Counted from the first letter of the stretch, positions 47,294 through 56,584 are shown. The stretch: 64,000 nucleotides of DNA from Bacteroidota bacterium (GCA_020161455.1 JAIUNZ010000013.1:1-64000); one strand, 5' to 3'. The notes: generated by a model from the sequence alone, not told the origin. A program made the numbers and translations.

Positions 47294-47791
47294 TTAAGTA
47301 TTGGAATTTAGTTGTTTTATCATCCAAACAGGACAACTTGTATGAGCAGTATTTCCCATGGGCGCATTGATGTATTCAAATCCAGATTTTATATATAAAT
47401 GTTGTGCCGTTTTCATTTGGGGCAAAGTTTCTAAATAGCATTTTTCAAACCCAAATTCTTTTGCTTTTTCCAAACACATTTGAATGATTTTAAACCCTAA
47501 TCCTTTTCCTCTTGCTTCATGAAGAAAATACATTTTCTGCAATTCACACGTATTCTCTTGAGAATTTTCTAATTGAGAAACGCCTGCGCCACCTATTATT
47601 TTTCCATCATTTTCTATTACATAATAAATTGCTCTTGGCTTATTATACGTTTCAAACATACAATCTAATTGTTTATCAGCAAAAGCAGTTCCAGTTTTTG
47701 GATAATTATCCACAACAAAAACTTCACGGATAACCTCAGCAATTTGCTGGTTGTCTTTAGATTGAATTTCTCTGATTACGATTTCACTCAT
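47294..47791 (-). CDS. GNAT-family N-acetyltransferase
   Basis: A 165-residue soluble protein. The acetyl-CoA-binding motif A is LHEARGKGLGFKIIQMCLEKAKEFG (about 94-118), preceded by GKIIGGAGVSQL and followed by KCYLETLPQMKTAQHLYIKSGFEYI. The substrate is unknown. It sits 13 bp upstream of prmC and diverges from ribD with only 28 bp between the start codons. Confidence 0.9.
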   Translation of the reverse strand: MSEIVIREIQSKDNQQIAEVIREVFVVDNYPKTGTAFADKQLDCMFETYNKPRAIYYVIENDGKIIGGAGVSQLENSQENTCELQKMYFLHEARGKGLGFKIIQMCLEKAKEFGFEKCYLETLPQMKTAQHLYIKSGFEYINAPMGNTAHTSCPVWMIKQLNSNT

Positions 47792-47819
47792 TATCGTTGT
47801 AATAGTTTATTTTTGTGAT

Positions 47820-48860
47820 GTGAAAATACATGAAATTTATATAAAACGTTGCATTCAATTAGCTAAAAATGGTTTGGGGACAACTTATCCAAATCCATTA
47901 GTTGGTTCTGTTATTGTTTACAACGGAAAAATAATTGGTGAAGGTTGGCACAAAAAAGCAGGCGAAGCACATGCCGAAGTCAATGCTATTAATTCGGTTA
48001 AAGACAAATCATTATTATCAAAAGCTACTATTTATGTCTCGCTTGAACCATGTAGTCATTTTGGAAAAACACCACCGTGTGCTGATTTAATTATCAAACA
48101 TAAAATTCCAAATGTAGTTATAGGGACTATTGATCCAAATCCGAAAGTGGCTGGAAATGGAATTAAAAAATTAATTGAAAACGATATTAAAATAACCGTC
48201 GGTGTTTTGGAGAAAGAATGTTATGACTTGAACAAACGTTTTTTTACATTTCAAAACAAAAAAAGACCTTACATTATTTTAAAATGGGCTGAAAGTGCCG
48301 ATGGATTCATTGCGCCATTAACTAAAGAGAAAAAAGAACCCTTTTGGTTAACGAATGAATTTTCAAGACAATTAGTACACAAATGGCGAAGCGAAGAACA
48401 AGCTATTTTAGCAGGAACAAACACTGTTCTTGAAGATAATCCAAAATTAAACGTTCGTAATTGGCATGGTAAAAATCCCGTTAGAATTGTACTAGATAAA
48501 TCTGGAAAAATAGCTTCAGATTATTTTGTTTTAGACAATCAAATGAAAACGATTATCCTAACAGAACAAGAAAATTTACAGTCAACTGAAAATTGTATTT
48601 ATGAAAATACTATCTTTGATACTCAACTTGCTGAAAAAATTGGAGTTATTTTATGGAAACATAACCTCCAATCAGTAATTATCGAAGGTGGAACTATTAC
48701 TTTAGAAACATTTATAAATGCCAGTCTTTGGGATGAAGCAAGAGTTTTTAAAAGCAATTTGGAAATGAAAAATGGTGTTAAAGCACCCGTTTTAAATCAT
48801 TATTCTACTTTAAGTAAAATTAAAAACGATAACCTAACCTTATTTTACAACCATGATTGA
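47820..48860 (+). CDS. ribD: Riboflavin biosynthesis deaminase/reductase RibD
   Basis: A 346-residue two-domain enzyme for the second and third steps of riboflavin synthesis. The deaminase domain (1-145) has the zinc site HAEVNAI and VSLEPCSHFGKTPPCADLI, with LGTTYPNPLVGSVIV near the start. The reductase domain (about 147-346) begins KRPYIILKWAESADGFIAP and includes QAILAGTNTVLEDNPKLNVR and IIEGGTITLETFI. The start is GTG: the ATG two bases upstream is followed at once by TGA, and this GTG gives the family N-terminus. Its 3' end overlaps the HAD gene by 8 bp. Confidence 0.95.
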   Translation: MKIHEIYIKRCIQLAKNGLGTTYPNPLVGSVIVYNGKIIGEGWHKKAGEAHAEVNAINSVKDKSLLSKATIYVSLEPCSHFGKTPPCADLIIKHKIPNVVIGTIDPNPKVAGNGIKKLIENDIKITVGVLEKECYDLNKRFFTFQNKKRPYIILKWAESADGFIAPLTKEKKEPFWLTNEFSRQLVHKWRSEEQAILAGTNTVLEDNPKLNVRNWHGKNPVRIVLDKSGKIASDYFVLDNQMKTIILTEQENLQSTENCIYENTIFDTQLAEKIGVILWKHNLQSVIIEGGTITLETFINASLWDEARVFKSNLEMKNGVKAPVLNHYSTLSKIKNDNLTLFYNHD

Positions 48861-49461
48861 AGCAATTATTTTTGACTTTGGCGATGTTTTTATCAATTTG
48901 GAAAAACAAAAATCGATTGACGAATTTAAAAAATTAGGTCTTAACGGTCCAAATGAAGATTTAATAGCGCACAATGATCTGTTTGAAAAGGGTAAAATCT
49001 CAGAAACAGAATTTATCAATTGTTTCAAAAAATACATTCCCGAAGCAACGAGTGAAGAAATAATTTCCGCATGGAATTCTATAATTGGAGAGTTTCCATT
49101 ACATCGTTTAGAATTTTTACAATTACTCTCTACAAAATACCGCTTGTTTTTACTTACAAACACAGATGCTATTCATATTAATTGTTTTGAAGAAAATGTT
49201 TGTATGTCTTTCTACTCTGATTTCTATCGTTGTTTTGAGAAAGTATATTATTCATACGAAATGGGAATGCGAAAACCACAACCTGAAATTTTTACCACAA
49301 TAGTAAGCAAACACAATTTAAGTCCAAACCGAACACTTTTTGTTGATGACAAAAAAGAAAACACTGATGCTGCTGCAGCTTTGGGATTATACGTTTGGAA
49401 CCTACAAGTTGGAAAAGAAGATGTAGTTGATTTGTTTGAAAAAAAAGAATTTCCTTTATAA
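48853..49461 (+). CDS. HAD-superfamily hydrolase
   Basis: A 202-residue cytoplasmic phosphatase-like protein. HAD motif I is IIFDFGDVFINL (nucleophile Asp), motif II is LFLLTNTDAI, the motif III Lys is in EMGMRKPQPEIF, and motif IV is LFVDDKKENTDAAAALG. It has a helical cap after motif I, as in YihX-like phosphatases. It overlaps the end of ribD by 8 bp. In many bacteria a HAD phosphatase removes the phosphate from the RibD product, so a role in riboflavin synthesis is possible but unproven. Confidence 0.9.
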   Translation: MIEAIIFDFGDVFINLEKQKSIDEFKKLGLNGPNEDLIAHNDLFEKGKISETEFINCFKKYIPEATSEEIISAWNSIIGEFPLHRLEFLQLLSTKYRLFLLTNTDAIHINCFEENVCMSFYSDFYRCFEKVYYSYEMGMRKPQPEIFTTIVSKHNLSPNRTLFVDDKKENTDAAAALGLYVWNLQVGKEDVVDLFEKKEFPL

Positions 49462-49526
49462 AATTACAAAAGTTAAATTCCAAATTCCAACAATTCTAAT
49501 TATTGCCCAAGAATTTGATTTTGATT

Positions 49527-50129
49527 ATGAAAGATTCTTATTTGACGATTGCCTGTCCATCTTCTGAAATCCTATTTAAAGAAAAAAATAGTAAATTTTT
49601 TGGCTATGCTTTTCCAGTTACTTCCGAAGAAGACGTTAAAAACTGTTTGGATGATTTAAAGAAAGAGCATAATAGTGCACGACATTTCTGTTATGCCTAT
49701 CAAATTGGCACCGAAGAAAAACAGTATCGTGTTAATGATGATGGCGAACCCAATAATTCTGCTGGAATGCCAATATATGGACAAATTCAATCTTTTGATG
49801 TTACTAATATTCTAATTGTCATCATTAGATATTTTGGCGGAACTAAATTAGGTGTTGGAGGCTTAATTTCTGCTTACAAAACTTCAGCACAAATGACTTT
49901 AGAAACCGCTGAAATTATTAAAAAAACTATTGATATTGAGTATAAAATTTCTTTTGATTACAAAAACATCAATAAAGTAATGCGAGTAATTAAAGAGAAA
50001 AATTTAGATATTGTTTCACAAACCATGAATGAAAGTTGCGAAATAACCATTTCAACAAGAAAAAAAAATGCCGAAATGATTTTCGACATTTTTAATAATT
50101 TGTTTGAAATTGAAGTAACACAACTTTAA
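49527..50129 (+). CDS. YigZ/IMPACT family protein
   Basis: A 200-residue cytoplasmic protein. The UPF0029/IMPACT domain shows FFGYAFPVTSEEDVKNCL, ARHFCYAYQIG, the central motif DDGEPNNSAGMPIYGQI, and IIRYFGGTKLGVGGLISAYK. A small DUF1949-type domain ends the protein. The start is the ATG of MKDSYLTIACPS; an upstream TTG would add eight residues not expected in the family. Its precise role in bacteria is unclear (translation-related in eukaryotes). It ends 1 bp before the convergent thioesterase gene. Confidence 0.92.
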   Translation: MKDSYLTIACPSSEILFKEKNSKFFGYAFPVTSEEDVKNCLDDLKKEHNSARHFCYAYQIGTEEKQYRVNDDGEPNNSAGMPIYGQIQSFDVTNILIVIIRYFGGTKLGVGGLISAYKTSAQMTLETAEIIKKTIDIEYKISFDYKNINKVMRVIKEKNLDIVSQTMNESCEITISTRKKNAEMIFDIFNNLFEIEVTQL

Positions 50130-50130
50130 A

Positions 50131-50532
50131 TTAACCCTCTTTTATCAATTCAAAAATAGCCTTCGGCGGCGCAATAGCTTTTCCTAATTTTATATCTACA
50201 AAAACCAATATAAAATGTGCAGTTGTTAACAATTCATTATTTTCATTGCGAATTTCACAATCAAATTCTATCTTCACAGAGGATTGACTTTTGAATTTAG
50301 TAATTACTGTAAGTAAATCATCATACCGTGCTGGTTTTTTATAGTTTAATGTCATCGAAACAATTGGCAAAGCAACGCCACTTTCTTCCAACTCTTTATA
50401 CGATACCCCTTTGTTTCTAAGCCATTCCACACGACCTATCTCAAAATAAGGCACATAGCTACCATGATAAACCACACCCATTTGATCGGTTTCTGAATAC
50501 CTCACTCTTAACTGAACTTGATGTTCTTTCAT
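50131..50532 (-). CDS. Acyl-CoA thioesterase, YbgC/4-HBT type
   Basis: A 133-residue hotdog-fold enzyme. The catalytic Asp is in VRYSETDQMGVVYHGSYVPYFEIGRVEWLR (residues 8-37), the classic 4-hydroxybenzoyl-CoA thioesterase signature. YDDLLTVITKF and SSVKIEFDCEIRN follow. Relatives hydrolyse short acyl-CoA or acyl-ACP thioesters. It is a single gene, divergent from dnaA with 185 bp between them. Confidence 0.93.
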   Translation of the reverse strand: MKEHQVQLRVRYSETDQMGVVYHGSYVPYFEIGRVEWLRNKGVSYKELEESGVALPIVSMTLNYKKPARYDDLLTVITKFKSQSSVKIEFDCEIRNENNELLTTAHFILVFVDIKLGKAIAPPKAIFELIKEG

Positions 50533-50623
50533 TTTAATTTATATTTAATTTATCTATTTAGAAACACTCAATACAACAATATTTTCAAAAAATCAATGGT
50601 GATTTAATTTTTTTTAACGAAAT

Positions 50624-50664
50624 TTATTCACATATTTGTTACCCCGAAAAACAAAGAAAATTTG
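50624..50664 (+). promoter_or_regulatory. dnaA promoter with adjacent DnaA box
   Basis: TTATTCACA (50624-50632) fits the DnaA-box consensus TTWTNCACA. TTG (50636-50638), an 18-bp spacer and AAAATTTG (50657-50664, 7 of 8) give a probable promoter with a leader of about 50 nt. A box touching the -33 region suggests autoregulation by DnaA. Only one clear box was found, so this is not called an origin. Confidence 0.5.
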
Positions 50665-50717
50665 ATTGATTTTTTTTGTAAACATAACCTAACAAATATA
50701 CTATAATTAAAGAATTT

Positions 50718-52145
50718 ATGAGCAAAACTGCGCAATCGGTATGGGAAAACTGTCTATCTTTTATTAAAGATAACATTCAAGAGCAAGCGTATAAAACTTG
50801 GTTTGAACCGATAAAATCAGTTGAACTTACAGATAATGCACTTTACATTCAAGTTCCTAGCAAATTCTTTTACGAATGGCTTGAAGAACATTATGTAAAG
50901 TTATTAAAAGTAGCATTAACAAAAGAACTTGGCAAAAATGCAAAGTTACTTTATAAAATCAAAATGGAAAACACTTATGGTAATAAACAACCTTTTACGG
51001 AACAGTTACCAAGTGCACATAGAAGCCCGATTAAATCTCAAGATGTTGATGCTCCCTATAAGAACATTAGCACCGAATTAAAAAATCCATTTGTAATTCC
51101 TGGCATTAGAAATTTAAAAATCGAATCGCAATTAAATCCTAATTATAGTTTCGACAATTTCTTAGAAGGTGATTCTAACAGATTGGCTCGTTCTGCTGGA
51201 ATGGCTGTTGCTAATAAACCTGGTGGAACTTCGTTTAATCCATTATTGATTTTCGGCGGTGTTGGTTTAGGGAAAACACATTTAGCACATGCTATTGGTG
51301 TTGAAATTAAAGACAAATATCCTGAAAAAACGGTATTATATATTTCAGCAGAAGTTTTTACACAACAATATATAGATTCTGTAAAAAAGAACAATAGAAA
51401 CGATTTTATTCATTTCTATCAATTAATAGATGTGTTAATTATTGACGACGTTCAATTTCTTTCAGGAAAATCAGGAACACAAGATGTTTTCTTCCATATT
51501 TTCAATTACTTACACCAAAACGGAAAACAAGTAATTCTTACCTCGGACAAAGCACCTGTTGACATGCAAGATATAGAACAACGTTTGTTGTCTCGTTTCA
51601 AATGGGGTTTATCTGCGGAATTACATCAGCCCGATTACGAAACAAGAATTTCAATTCTGAAAAACATCTTGTATCGTGATGGTGTTGAAATGCCTGAAGA
51701 AATCATTGAATATGTTGCCCGAAATATAAAAACGAATGTTCGTGAATTAGAAGGTGCTATTATTTCATTAATTGCACAATCCTCTTTTAATAAAAAAGAA
51801 GTTACGATTGATTTGGCTAAAAGTATTGTTGAAAAATTTGTCAAAAATATCAAACGTGAAATTTCTATTGACTACATTCAAAAAGTGGTTTCAGATTATT
51901 TCCAATTGGATTTGGACACATTGCAATCAAAAACAAGAAAACGTCATGTCGTTCAAGCCCGTCAATTAGCCATGTTCTTTGCTAAGAAATTTACAAAAGC
52001 TTCCTTAGCTAATATCGGATCTCAAATTGGAGACAGAGATCACGCAACCGTATTACATGCTTGTAAAACTGTTGACAACTTAGTTTCTACCGACAAACAG
52101 TTTAAGAAGTTTGTAGATGATATACATAAAAAACTATCCTTATAA
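50718..52145 (+). CDS. dnaA: Chromosomal replication initiator DnaA
   Basis: A 475-residue AAA+ ATPase that binds and opens the origin. Domain I (1-85) starts SVWENCLSFIKDNI. The linker runs to about 125. The AAA+ domain has Walker A GGVGLGKTHLAHAIG, Walker B LIIDDVQFLSGK, sensor/arginine region QDIEQRLLSRFKWGL, and NVRELEGAI. Domain IV (about 375-475) carries the signature IGDRDHATVLHACKTV. Full length. A terminator follows at 52144, so it is monocistronic. Confidence 0.98.
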   Translation: MSKTAQSVWENCLSFIKDNIQEQAYKTWFEPIKSVELTDNALYIQVPSKFFYEWLEEHYVKLLKVALTKELGKNAKLLYKIKMENTYGNKQPFTEQLPSAHRSPIKSQDVDAPYKNISTELKNPFVIPGIRNLKIESQLNPNYSFDNFLEGDSNRLARSAGMAVANKPGGTSFNPLLIFGGVGLGKTHLAHAIGVEIKDKYPEKTVLYISAEVFTQQYIDSVKKNNRNDFIHFYQLIDVLIIDDVQFLSGKSGTQDVFFHIFNYLHQNGKQVILTSDKAPVDMQDIEQRLLSRFKWGLSAELHQPDYETRISILKNILYRDGVEMPEEIIEYVARNIKTNVRELEGAIISLIAQSSFNKKEVTIDLAKSIVEKFVKNIKREISIDYIQKVVSDYFQLDLDTLQSKTRKRHVVQARQLAMFFAKKFTKASLANIGSQIGDRDHATVLHACKTVDNLVSTDKQFKKFVDDIHKKLSL

Positions 52146-52172
52146 AAGCGAGTTTTTTTACTCGCTTTTTTT
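52144..52172 (+). terminator. Terminator of dnaA
   Basis: AAAAGCGAGT / ACTCGCTTTT with a short T loop and a T-run; it overlaps the stop codon. Confidence 0.88.
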
Positions 52173-52186
52173 AAATCAAGTTGAAT

Positions 52187-52654
52187 ATGGCTGTTAAAAT
52201 TTTAATGGTTTGTTTGGGCAATATTTGTCGTTCACCATTGGCAGAAGGAATATTAGCCTCTAAACTTCCTAAAGATAAATTTATGGTCGATTCTGCTGGA
52301 ACTGGAAATTATCACATTGGTAAACAACCAGATTCTCGCTCTATTGCTATTGCTCAAAAAAACGGCTTAGATATTACCAACCAACGTGGAAGACAATTCT
52401 CTTCTAGAGATTTTGATAATTTTGATTATATACTAGCTATGGACAACTCCAACTATAACGACATCATAGAATTAGCCAAAACAGAAGAACAAAAAGAAAA
52501 AGTAGATTTAATTTTAAATCACTTATTTCCAGGAGATAATGTTGATGTACCCGATCCTTATTATGGATTACAAAATGGTTTTGACATGGTGTATGAAATG
52601 CTAGACGAAACCTGCGCAATTTTAGCAAAGAAATTAATCGAAAAACATTCATGA
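52187..52654 (+). CDS. Low-molecular-weight protein tyrosine phosphatase
   Basis: 155 residues from the ATG at 52187. The phosphate loop CLGNICRS (Cys9 to Arg15) lies at the start, and the general acid is in VDVPDPYYGLQNGFDMVYEM. VDSAGTGNYHIGKQPDSRS completes the family pattern. Such enzymes dephosphorylate tyrosine kinases of polysaccharide export or act on small phosphoesters; no kinase gene is adjacent. An upstream in-frame TTG (52181) is less likely as start. The stop overlaps the next start by four bases (ATGA). Confidence 0.94.
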   Translation: MAVKILMVCLGNICRSPLAEGILASKLPKDKFMVDSAGTGNYHIGKQPDSRSIAIAQKNGLDITNQRGRQFSSRDFDNFDYILAMDNSNYNDIIELAKTEEQKEKVDLILNHLFPGDNVDVPDPYYGLQNGFDMVYEMLDETCAILAKKLIEKHS

Positions 52655-53364
52655 ATCCAAAAGGCAAATTATACTTGATTCCAACCACAATGGGAGAAAT
52701 GAATCCAGATGAAGTATTGCCAAGTTTGGTTTATAGAACCGTGGAATTACTCACCACCTACATTGTTGAAAACGAAAAAACAGCACGTAAATTTATAAAG
52801 TCAGTTCAACCATCAAAAATTCAGGCGGATTTAAAGCTTTCTTTACTCAATAAAAGAACCGAAGATTCAGAATTACAATCCATGATTAAACCTTGTTTAA
52901 ATGGAGAAAACATTGGTCTAATGAGTGAAGCTGGTTGCCCGGGTGTTGCCGATCCAGGTGCTGCCATTGTAAAAATTGCTCATGAACATGGAATTCAAGT
53001 GGTGCCTTTAGTTGGCCCATCCTCAATCCTATTAGCAATGATGGCAAGTGGTATGAATGGTCAAAGTTTTGCTTTTAATGGTTACTTACCTATTGACAAA
53101 AGTGAGAAAAAAAATGCTATCAAAAACTTTGAAACACTATCGCATTCAAAAAATCAATCGCAACTTTTTATTGAAACACCTTATAGAAACAATAAATTAA
53201 TGGAAGATTTATTGCAATTTCTTCAACCCAATACCTCACTTTGCATTGCTTGCGACATTACTTTACCTTCGGAATATATCAAAACGTATCGAGTGGCAGA
53301 TTGGAAAAAAATAAAGGTCGATTTACACAATCGACCTACAATTTTTATTATTCACAAAATGTAG
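52651..53364 (+). CDS. RsmI-like tetrapyrrole-fold methyltransferase
   Basis: A 237-residue SAM-dependent enzyme of the tetrapyrrole methylase fold. Marks are GKLYLIPTTMGEM near the start, IGLMSEAGCPGVADPGA, VVPLVGPSSILLAMMASGMNGQSFAFNGYLPID, and QLFIETPYRNNKLMEDLLQFL. It resembles RsmI, which 2'-O-methylates C1402 of 16S rRNA. In this phylum a second, diverged RsmI-like protein is common, so the exact substrate is not certain. It is coupled to the phosphatase gene by a 4-bp overlap and ends 1 bp from the convergent lysozyme-like gene. Confidence 0.9.
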   Translation: MNPKGKLYLIPTTMGEMNPDEVLPSLVYRTVELLTTYIVENEKTARKFIKSVQPSKIQADLKLSLLNKRTEDSELQSMIKPCLNGENIGLMSEAGCPGVADPGAAIVKIAHEHGIQVVPLVGPSSILLAMMASGMNGQSFAFNGYLPIDKSEKKNAIKNFETLSHSKNQSQLFIETPYRNNKLMEDLLQFLQPNTSLCIACDITLPSEYIKTYRVADWKKIKVDLHNRPTIFIIHKM

Positions 53365-53365
53365 T

Positions 53366-54001
53366 TTATTTTATCCTAGCGTTCTTAATAGCTGGAATAT
53401 TTTTAGTTTCATATCCTGCAAATTCCTTTAAATACGAACGGATAGAGGTTCCATATTCGTCTTTAACACGTCTTTCTCCTTTTGATTTAAAAAACTTAAT
53501 TACCGAACCTGCTCCACCAAGATGAGCTGCTGCTAAAATCCCTGATTCAGTGATTTTGATATTAGAAATTACTTTTCCTTCGTATTTAGCAATATAATTT
53601 TGAAGAATAAATTTGTTTCTAGACAACAATGTAACAAATGCTTTTTCTTGTAATTTAGGATTGTTTATAAATCGTGCACTGTCAGAAACGCCAATTGATT
53701 TTAAGGTTTCCATACCAAATTGGTATTTTCCCATATAACCCAAAGTATTTACTTTTTGGTATTTATTTTGAGATTCTTTAAACCCAATAGCTTCTTTATA
53801 ACCTATAAAAAATTTGCCCGTAAAAGGTGCATTCAAATAAGTGTAATCCGTGTTTTGTTGAGAAGGAAAAATATATAAAGCTTCATCGGAAGAATCGAAA
53901 TCAAACCATTGATTAATTTGATTATCATAGGGCTTAAACCCAAAACTAATAAAAGTAACTATTAGTAAAATTGAAGTGTAAAATATACTTTTTTGTATCA
54001 T
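53366..54001 (-). CDS. Exported lysozyme-like protein
   Basis: A 211-residue protein with an N-terminal signal or anchor (IFYTSILLIVTFISFGF). Residues about 72-185 resemble a lysozyme/transglycosylase fold: IGYKEAIGFKESQNKYQKVNTLGYMGKYQFG contains a Glu in the usual catalytic position near ESQ, and GILAAAHLGGAGSVIKFFKSKG matches the C-terminal lobe of phage-type and peptidoglycan-lytic relatives. It probably cuts cell wall glycan. It is followed upstream on the same strand by the DUF2279 and mltG genes, which also point to the envelope. Confidence 0.75.
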   Translation of the reverse strand: MIQKSIFYTSILLIVTFISFGFKPYDNQINQWFDFDSSDEALYIFPSQQNTDYTYLNAPFTGKFFIGYKEAIGFKESQNKYQKVNTLGYMGKYQFGMETLKSIGVSDSARFINNPKLQEKAFVTLLSRNKFILQNYIAKYEGKVISNIKITESGILAAAHLGGAGSVIKFFKSKGERRVKDEYGTSIRSYLKEFAGYETKNIPAIKNARIK

Positions 54002-54087
54002 TCATCTTTATTTCCAAGCACTGTCACTATCTTGATATTTCTGAGTGCAAATATACAAAATATTTCATTGCAATGACAATCAGTCAA

Positions 54088-55005
54088 TTAAAAGTAAAAT
54101 AAGTGAACCTTAACACCATGTGAACCATTGATTTCAAGCGTTGGAGCAGGAATTTTGAGTGAATTAAAAACAGAAAATAATGTCTTTAAAACATGAGATT
54201 TGGTTTCAATTTTAGTCAAATCAACGTCAAAACTGAGATAAAATTGTCTATATCTTTCATCTTTTGAAATAAAAATAGCATTTCCTGTATCTTCGTCGCC
54301 AGTAATCATTCCTTCAGCTCCATAGCCAAAAGCGACATTTAACCATTTTGGAATTTTAGATTCTTTAAAAAAAGAATGAATATTACATGACAACCAATAA
54401 GTTTGGCCGTTATAATCCTTTAAAATTTGCTCATTTAATGAACTTCCCAAAACATCTGGCCTTAGTGAAGCATATCGAGTTGTATGAAAAGAGAATTTTG
54501 GTATAACTCGTTGCTCCTTCCAAAGCAATTCTTGAGAAATATATAATGCTGTACCAGAAACATTAGCCACAACATCGCCAAATGACGCACCCCAATTAGC
54601 GGAAAAACCATCAAAAACTTCAACAGTAGTTAAAAATGCTAATCCTAGAGAGGAACCATAAATCAATTGATTTTTTTTGGAAACACCAGACCATTTTAGA
54701 GCATCAGCTCCGATTTTACCTAGATGATAAGAAGAAAAAAGATGCCCAGCTTTGTCTATTTGCAACCATTCCTCATTATCATTAATAAAATGAAAATTTG
54801 ATTTTGGATAATCTGCATACCAAAGTTGATTTAGACCAATCAAAGTGGCAGAAGCTACTACTGTTTCAGAAACAATTACAGCATTGAGTCTTTTTTTATC
54901 AAGAGTATCAGAAGGCTTTAAATAATTATCAATGCCATTTTGTGACCATGCGTTATGGAATCCAATAAAAAGTAAAACAAATAAAACACTTTTTATATTA
55001 CTCAA
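54088..55005 (-). CDS. DUF2279 family exported protein (YfiM-like)
   Basis: A 305-residue protein with a signal peptide ending near NAWSQ. Residues about 40-160 match DUF2279: SETVVASATLIGLNQLWYADYP, EWLQIDKAGHLFSSYHLGKIG (conserved Asp-Lys-x-Gly-His) and VEVFDGFSANWGASFGDVVANVSGTALY. The family is of unknown function and often described as a membrane-associated lipoprotein. It starts 3 bp after mltG and so is likely cotranscribed with it. Confidence 0.85.
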   Translation of the reverse strand: MSNIKSVLFVLLFIGFHNAWSQNGIDNYLKPSDTLDKKRLNAVIVSETVVASATLIGLNQLWYADYPKSNFHFINDNEEWLQIDKAGHLFSSYHLGKIGADALKWSGVSKKNQLIYGSSLGLAFLTTVEVFDGFSANWGASFGDVVANVSGTALYISQELLWKEQRVIPKFSFHTTRYASLRPDVLGSSLNEQILKDYNGQTYWLSCNIHSFFKESKIPKWLNVAFGYGAEGMITGDEDTGNAIFISKDERYRQFYLSFDVDLTKIETKSHVLKTLFSVFNSLKIPAPTLEINGSHGVKVHLFYF

Positions 55006-55008
55006 TTT

Positions 55009-56049
55009 TTATCTTTTTGTACCTAATTTATTCAACCAAGCACTATATTTCCTAGCATTTACTTGATGTTGTTCGTAAGTTGCCGCAAAAACATGATACC
55101 CAAATTTCTCCGTACTAGCACAGAAATATAAATAATTATGTTTTTCTGCATTCAAAACAGCATCAATGGCATCCACATCAGGCATGGTAATTGGTCCAGG
55201 AGGCAAACCTGTGACCAAATAAGTATTATAAGGAGAACTTATAAATAAATCATTATACAAAACTCGTTTTATGATTTGATTAAAATCGTTGTCTCTATAT
55301 TTTAAAGCATAGATTACTGTTGGGTCTGCTTGCAATGGCATTCCTTCTTTCAATCGGTTTAGATAAACACCTGCAACAGTTTTTCGTTCTGATTTTTTTG
55401 CGGTTTCTTTTTGAACAATTGATGCTAATATTGTTACTTGAATTGGTGTTAATTCCAAAATTTCAGCTTTGTTAATGCGCTCTGGATTCCAAAATTTTTT
55501 GTATTCGTCGAGCATTTTCGTTCTAAACTTTTCTGCAGAAATGTTCCAATAAACTTGATAGGTATTCGGAAGAAACATTGAAAAAACAGTTTCCTTGGTA
55601 AAACCATTTTGTTTTAAAAAAATGGAATCTTTAAAAGTTGCCAACAATTGCGTTGTATCAGGTTCAATTTGTGCGCTCAAGCGTTCACAAAGATTTTCCA
55701 ATCGTTCTTGATTGTTAAAAGCTAAATTTACGGGAACATTTTTTCTTAAAGTAGCTACTTGATCAAAAGCACTCATTCCTTTTTTCAATAAAAATCGTCC
55801 CGCTTTTACATTTTCATTATACGAACGACGTTTTGCTATAAACTCAAAACTGTTCATATTATCTACAAAAGGTTCCATTATTTTTTTTACTTCTTCAAAA
55901 GTTGCACCAGTTGGTATTTTTACGAAAATCTCCTTTTGGTCTATTTTTGTGTTGTTTGTAAAGTATTTAATATAAACAAATCCAACTAAAATAATCAGAA
56001 GCGTCACTATCGTAAATAGAATTTTTTTAAGTTTTGAATTCAAAATCAA
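55009..56049 (-). CDS. mltG: Endolytic murein transglycosylase MltG
   Basis: A 346-residue inner membrane protein with one N-terminal span (KILFTIVTLLIILVGFVYIKYF). The YceG domain holds the catalytic Glu in LASIVQKETAKKSERKTVAGVYLNRLKEGMPLQADPTVIYAL (near 218) and SPYNTYLVTGLPPGPITMPDVDAI. MltG cleaves nascent glycan strands and sets their length. It lies 1 bp after the GNAT gene and 3 bp before the DUF2279 gene, in a transcript with dapF upstream. Confidence 0.95.
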   Translation of the reverse strand: MILNSKLKKILFTIVTLLIILVGFVYIKYFTNNTKIDQKEIFVKIPTGATFEEVKKIMEPFVDNMNSFEFIAKRRSYNENVKAGRFLLKKGMSAFDQVATLRKNVPVNLAFNNQERLENLCERLSAQIEPDTTQLLATFKDSIFLKQNGFTKETVFSMFLPNTYQVYWNISAEKFRTKMLDEYKKFWNPERINKAEILELTPIQVTILASIVQKETAKKSERKTVAGVYLNRLKEGMPLQADPTVIYALKYRDNDFNQIIKRVLYNDLFISSPYNTYLVTGLPPGPITMPDVDAIDAVLNAEKHNYLYFCASTEKFGYHVFAATYEQHQVNARKYSAWLNKLGTKR

Positions 56050-56050
56050 G

Positions 56051-56584
56051 TTATTTTAAATGATGTATCAGTTGAAAAAGTGCTTCGTCTTGGAAGGATT
56101 TTTTGTTAAAATTCCAATCTTTTTTTACTCCTATTTTTTCAAAACCAAATGTAGTAAAAAGAGAAATACTTGGTTCGTTTTGAGTATCAATATTTGCAAA
56201 TAATTGGTGTAATTGCAGTTGCAAAAACGAATAATCAATTAAAAGTGACAATGCTTCTTTTCCAAAACCATTATTTCTATCCGTTTCATTTTGGATGATA
56301 ACACCAATTCCTGCACGTTTATTTTTGGGATCAAAATCAAACAGGTCGATTAAACCTATTGCCTCATTCGAATTATTTTTACAGATTGCCAATCGCAATT
56401 GTTTGGCTTCATAAATATCTTGATGGGCATTTTCCAGATACTGACGAATTAAAAATTTGCTATAAGGCGTTTGTGTATTGCTGACTTCCCAAATATTTTC
56501 ATCGTTTTCTATTTTATAGATAAACTCTAAATCTTCGGGTTCGAGTGCACGCAGGTAGATGTTGTTTCCTTTTAAGGTTATCAT
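56051..56584 (-). CDS. GNAT acetyltransferase, RimJ/RimL type
   Basis: A 177-residue soluble protein. It begins ITLKGNNIYLRALEPEDLEFIYKIENDENIWEVS, the RimJ/RimL-like entry. Motif A is NNGFGKEALSLLIDYSF, and the C-terminal part has LFANIDTQNEPSISLFTTFGFEKIG. Relatives acetylate the N-terminus of ribosomal proteins or small amines; the substrate here is unknown. It sits between dapF (49 bp) and mltG (1 bp) in a minus-strand run. Confidence 0.92.
   Translation of the reverse strand: MITLKGNNIYLRALEPEDLEFIYKIENDENIWEVSNTQTPYSKFLIRQYLENAHQDIYEAKQLRLAICKNNSNEAIGLIDLFDFDPKNKRAGIGVIIQNETDRNNGFGKEALSLLIDYSFLQLQLHQLFANIDTQNEPSISLFTTFGFEKIGVKKDWNFNKKSFQDEALFQLIHHLK

Noticed and set aside
50533-50717. 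Replication origin at dnaA
   Set aside because: Only one clear DnaA box and no AT-rich repeat block; too little for an origin call.
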